The notes under the pieces were generated by a model. That model searched no databases. It saw nothing but the letters and a program-made list of their open reading frames with translations, and was not told the origin of the DNA. Position numbers and translations under genes: made by a program. This document shows positions 6,830 to 8,586 of a stretch of 8,586 nucleotides of DNA, piece by piece. Positions within the stretch are counted from its first letter, which is position 1; each line of letters starts with the position of its first letter. This DNA comes from Chitinophaga pinensis (GTDB taxonomy: Bacteria; Bacteroidota; Bacteroidia; M30B66). The DNA lies in assembly GCA_943330985.1 (NCBI GenBank), contig CALQJV010000035.1, positions 1-8,586 of the forward strand, written 5' to 3'.

Positions 6830-8164
6830 TCACAATAATTCGTTTGCCAAGTTTGCGAGTTCCGACCGCTCTCCTTTTTCTAATGTTATATGTGCATACA
6901 GAGGATTGTCTCGAATTTTATCGATTAAATAACTCAATCCATTCGATTGCGTGTCTAGATAAGGCGTGTCAATTTGAAAGATATCGCCCGTAAAGACAAT
7001 TTTCGTGTTTTCGCCAGCACGCGTTATTATTGTTTTTACTTCGTGCGGAGTTAAGTTTTGTGCTTCATCAACAATAAAATAGATGTTCGAAAGACTTCTC
7101 CCTCGAATATATGCTAATGGGGTAATCATTAATTTTTCGCTTTCCACCAGTTCTGTAATTTTCTTGTATTCCTTATCGCTTTCTTCCCATTGATTTTGAA
7201 TCATTTTTAAATTATCCCAAAGGGGTTCCATGTATGGGTTCAGCTTGCTTTTAATGTCGCCAGGCAAGTATCCAATATCTTTATTACTCAAAGAGACAAT
7301 GGGGCGTGCAAGATACACCTGACGGTATTCGCGTTTTTGTTCCAATGCTCCACTTAAAGCCAACAGCGTTTTTCCGGTTCCAGCAACACCTTGCAACGTC
7401 ACTAATTTTATATCAGGATTCATCAATGCATGCAATGCAAAAATTTGTTCCGCATTGCGTGGACGAATTCCATACGCAGTTGTTTTCTCAACCCGCTCCA
7501 TGAGTTTTGTACTTGCATTGTATGTTGCTAATACCGAATGTTTCCCGTTTTTTAAAATGTAATAATGGTTGCAAATGGGATCAACTTTCAGAAAATCGGA
7601 TGGAGCGCAAGTGCCATGGCTGTATATCTGATCAATTACCGTAACGCTTACTCCATTAATTACTGATTTGCCAGTGTAAAGCTCATCTACATTTTTTATT
7701 TTTCCGGTTTGGAAATCTTCGCTATGAAGATTTAATGATTTTGCTTTTAATCGAAGATTTATGTCCTTGGTTACAAGAACCACTTTTTGATCGGGATGTT
7801 CTTTGCTTAATGCAAGCGCAGAATTTATTATACGATGGTCGGCTTTGTCTTCACCCAAAATTTGAACGGCATCGATATTTCCCTTGCCATTCATTTCTAC
7901 TTTAAACTTCCCTAATTTTCCACCTAGGGGCCGCCAATCTGTTAAAATAAAATCGCCCGATAAGCGGTCCATTTCACGAATAAATTCTCTTGCTTCAAAA
8001 TTCTTGGTGTCGTTACCCTTTTTAAAATTATCGAGTTCTTCAAGAACTGTAATAGGAATTGCAACATCATTATCGTCGAAACTATAAATTGAATTGTGAT
8101 TGTATAAAATGACAGATGTATCTAAAACATAAATCTTCTTTGATTTGATTTTTCGAGTTGCCAT
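6830..8164 (-). CDS. PIN-domain PhoH-family ATPase (PhoH2/YlaK type)
   Basis: A 444-residue cytoplasmic protein with two domains. The N-terminal PIN nuclease fold (about 1-150) keeps the acidic metal-binding residues: Asp15 in YVLDTSVIL, Glu42 in VLEELD, Asp109 in KADHRII and Asp134 in LVTKDINLR. After a linker domain (about 160-235) comes the PhoH P-loop ATPase, with Walker A GVAGTGKT (259-266), LARPIV (285-290), Walker B IVDEAQN (364-370), TGDIFQID (392-399) and the arginine-containing ERSELANLA (432-440). Length and domain order match the full-length PhoH2/YlaK group, for which ATP-dependent RNA unwinding and RNase activity have been reported. Both active centres look intact. It is divergent from rplU and upstream of, and on the same strand as, the ECF sigma operon. 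The start at 8164 places the PIN beta-1 strand at the usual distance from the N-terminus. The physiological role in this organism is unknown; a PIN domain alone does not make it a toxin, and no antitoxin-like gene is adjacent. Confidence 0.93.
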   Translation of the reverse strand: MATRKIKSKKIYVLDTSVILYNHNSIYSFDDNDVAIPITVLEELDNFKKGNDTKNFEAREFIREMDRLSGDFILTDWRPLGGKLGKFKVEMNGKGNIDAVQILGEDKADHRIINSALALSKEHPDQKVVLVTKDINLRLKAKSLNLHSEDFQTGKIKNVDELYTGKSVINGVSVTVIDQIYSHGTCAPSDFLKVDPICNHYYILKNGKHSVLATYNASTKLMERVEKTTAYGIRPRNAEQIFALHALMNPDIKLVTLQGVAGTGKTLLALSGALEQKREYRQVYLARPIVSLSNKDIGYLPGDIKSKLNPYMEPLWDNLKMIQNQWEESDKEYKKITELVESEKLMITPLAYIRGRSLSNIYFIVDEAQNLTPHEVKTIITRAGENTKIVFTGDIFQIDTPYLDTQSNGLSYLIDKIRDNPLYAHITLEKGERSELANLANELL

Positions 8165-8185
8165 AATTCCTTTTTTACTAAATTA

Positions 8186-8217
8186 AATGTAAATCAGTTT
8201 ACTTAGAATGTAAATCA
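8186..8217. repeat. Direct repeat AATGTAAATCA, 21-bp spacing, upstream of phoH
   Basis: Exact 11-bp copies lie at 8186-8196 and 8207-8217, start to start 21 bp, which is two helical turns. Between them GTTTAC (8197-8202) forms an inverted partner with GTAAA of the first copy. The core heptamer GTAAATC recurs in inverted orientation at 8267-8273. The spacing suits proteins bound on the same face of the helix just upstream of the phoH start codon (8164). An operator is one explanation; a small local duplication is the other. Confidence 0.4.
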
Positions 8218-8249
8218 ACCTATACTTATAAACGATTTTCAACAAGTCA

Positions 8250-8264
8250 AGTGATATATTCACT
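8250..8264. repeat. Inverted repeat AGTGA-N5-TCACT
   Basis: Five-base perfect arms AGTGA (8250-8254) and TCACT (8260-8264) flank TATAT. The repeat ends 2 nt before the inverted GATTTAC heptamer (8267-8273). It has the form of a small dimeric-regulator site, but the arms are short and could be chance. Confidence 0.2.
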
Positions 8265-8474
8265 AAGATTTACGAATCATTTAACCCAATCCACAATTTT
8301 TTGGGTAAATAGCTGTTTTCTAGATTTAAGGGAATACACGTTTTCCCAAAACCCACATAAGATTAAGTTTCTGAAAATAAGCAAATTGAGAAGGCTAAAT
8401 TCTATGATTCCTCTTGGCTTTTTATTAACAGAGAATTTATTTTAACATTTTCAAAATAAATTTGTTGAAAACCA

Positions 8475-8505
8475 TTTGCACATTCGTGATGATTGATTAC
8501 TTTTG
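8475..8505 (+). promoter_or_regulatory. rplU promoter with -33 TTTG and -7 TACTTTTG
   Basis: TTTG (8475-8478) and TACTTTTG (8498-8505) are separated by 19 nt and fit both halves of the Bacteroidota housekeeping promoter (TTTG and TAnnTTTG) at the expected spacing. The predicted start of transcription is about 8511-8513, leaving a leader of about 35 nt before the rplU ATG. It is the only promoter in the window with both elements well formed, as expected for a strongly expressed ribosomal protein gene. Confidence 0.75.
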
Positions 8506-8547
8506 CATCCCTTTTCTAAAGAAGAGGATAACAAATCTTTCTTAATT

Positions 8548-8586
8548 ATGTACGCAATTGTAGATATCGCAGGTCAGCAATTTAAA
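8548..8586 (+). CDS. rplU: 50S ribosomal protein L21, 5' end only
   Basis: The first 13 codons, MYAIVDIAGQQFK, match the highly conserved N-terminus of bacterial ribosomal protein L21 (family pattern MYAIV-x-x-GGKQ-[FY]), here with AGQQ in place of the commoner GGKQ. L21 binds 23S rRNA in the large subunit and the family is about 100-110 residues, so roughly 90 residues lie beyond the window. In bacteria rplU is normally followed by rpmA (L27). The ATG is about 42 nt after the -7 element and is preceded by AT-rich sequence without a Shine-Dalgarno motif, typical of Bacteroidota. Confidence 0.88.
   Translation, partial: MYAIVDIAGQQFK

Larger units (their letters stand above)
8165..8547. other. 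Divergent intergenic region between phoH and rplU
   Basis: These 383 bases hold the 5' control regions of phoH (leftward) and rplU (rightward). No convincing gene, RNA gene or intrinsic terminator is visible. The phoH-proximal part holds repeated GTAAATC heptamers and a short inverted repeat (8250-8264). The middle has two weak hairpins, ACCCAA/TTGGGT (8284-8289 / 8301-8306) and GGGAA/TTCCC (8330-8334 / 8343-8347), neither followed by a T-run. The last 75 bases hold the rplU promoter. A 64-codon open frame at 8251-8445 has no coding character. Confidence 0.6.

Noticed and set aside
8281..8347. Two hairpins as possible terminators or a small structured RNA
   Set aside because: Stems are 5-6 bp, loops are 8-11 nt, and neither strand has a T-run after the stem; evidence is too weak to name an RNA.
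8251..8445. 64-codon plus-strand open frame between phoH and rplU
   Set aside because: It lies in very AT-rich intergenic sequence, has no promoter element at a sensible distance, no recognisable motif, and overlaps the putative operator repeats.
1..8586. Mobile elements, CRISPR arrays, tRNA or rRNA genes
   Set aside because: No transposase or integrase coding, no regularly spaced repeats, and no tRNA-like cloverleaf or rRNA sequence was found on either strand.

Overview
The window is AT-rich chromosomal DNA from a member of the Bacteroidota, most likely class Bacteroidia. Three signs support this. Promoter -7 elements of the phylum-specific form TAnnTTTG precede ileS, the 3137-4015 lipoprotein gene and rplU. 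The gene starts lack clear Shine-Dalgarno sequences. The protein families are typical of the phylum: a type 2 isoleucyl-tRNA synthetase, a PIN-PhoH ATPase, a lipoprotein with a conserved C-terminal domain, and an ECF sigma factor followed by an anti-sigma-like protein fused to a beta-barrel. No RNA genes, mobile elements or CRISPR arrays were seen.

Layout. Positions 1-2855 (minus) hold the first 951 codons of ileS; its 3' end lies outside the window. Positions 2856-3136 are a divergent regulatory region with one promoter per direction and several short symmetric repeats. Positions 3137-4015 (plus) encode a coiled-coil lipoprotein. It converges on a minus-strand transcription unit that ends at a strong GC-rich intrinsic terminator (4051-4091). 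That unit, in transcription order, is a small lipoprotein (6723-6016), an ECF sigma factor (6014-5424) and a one-TM protein with a C-terminal barrel-like domain (5449-4193). Its genes are 1 nt apart and then overlap by 26 nt. Upstream on the same strand lies phoH/ylaK (8164-6830). It is divided from the 5' end of rplU (8548 onward, plus) by a 383-base divergent region with short direct and inverted repeats and a well-formed rplU promoter.

How the genes relate. ileS, phoH and rplU are housekeeping genes for translation and RNA metabolism. The three-gene sigma unit looks like a self-contained envelope-signalling module: an outer-membrane or surface lipoprotein, a cytoplasmic sigma factor, and a protein whose N-terminal cytoplasmic segment could hold the sigma factor while its C-terminal half resembles an outer-membrane barrel. 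The most interesting points are the swapped class I signature motif (G-I-H-H instead of H-x-G-H) in the IleRS, which is associated with very high mupirocin resistance, and the architecture of the sigma-factor operon.
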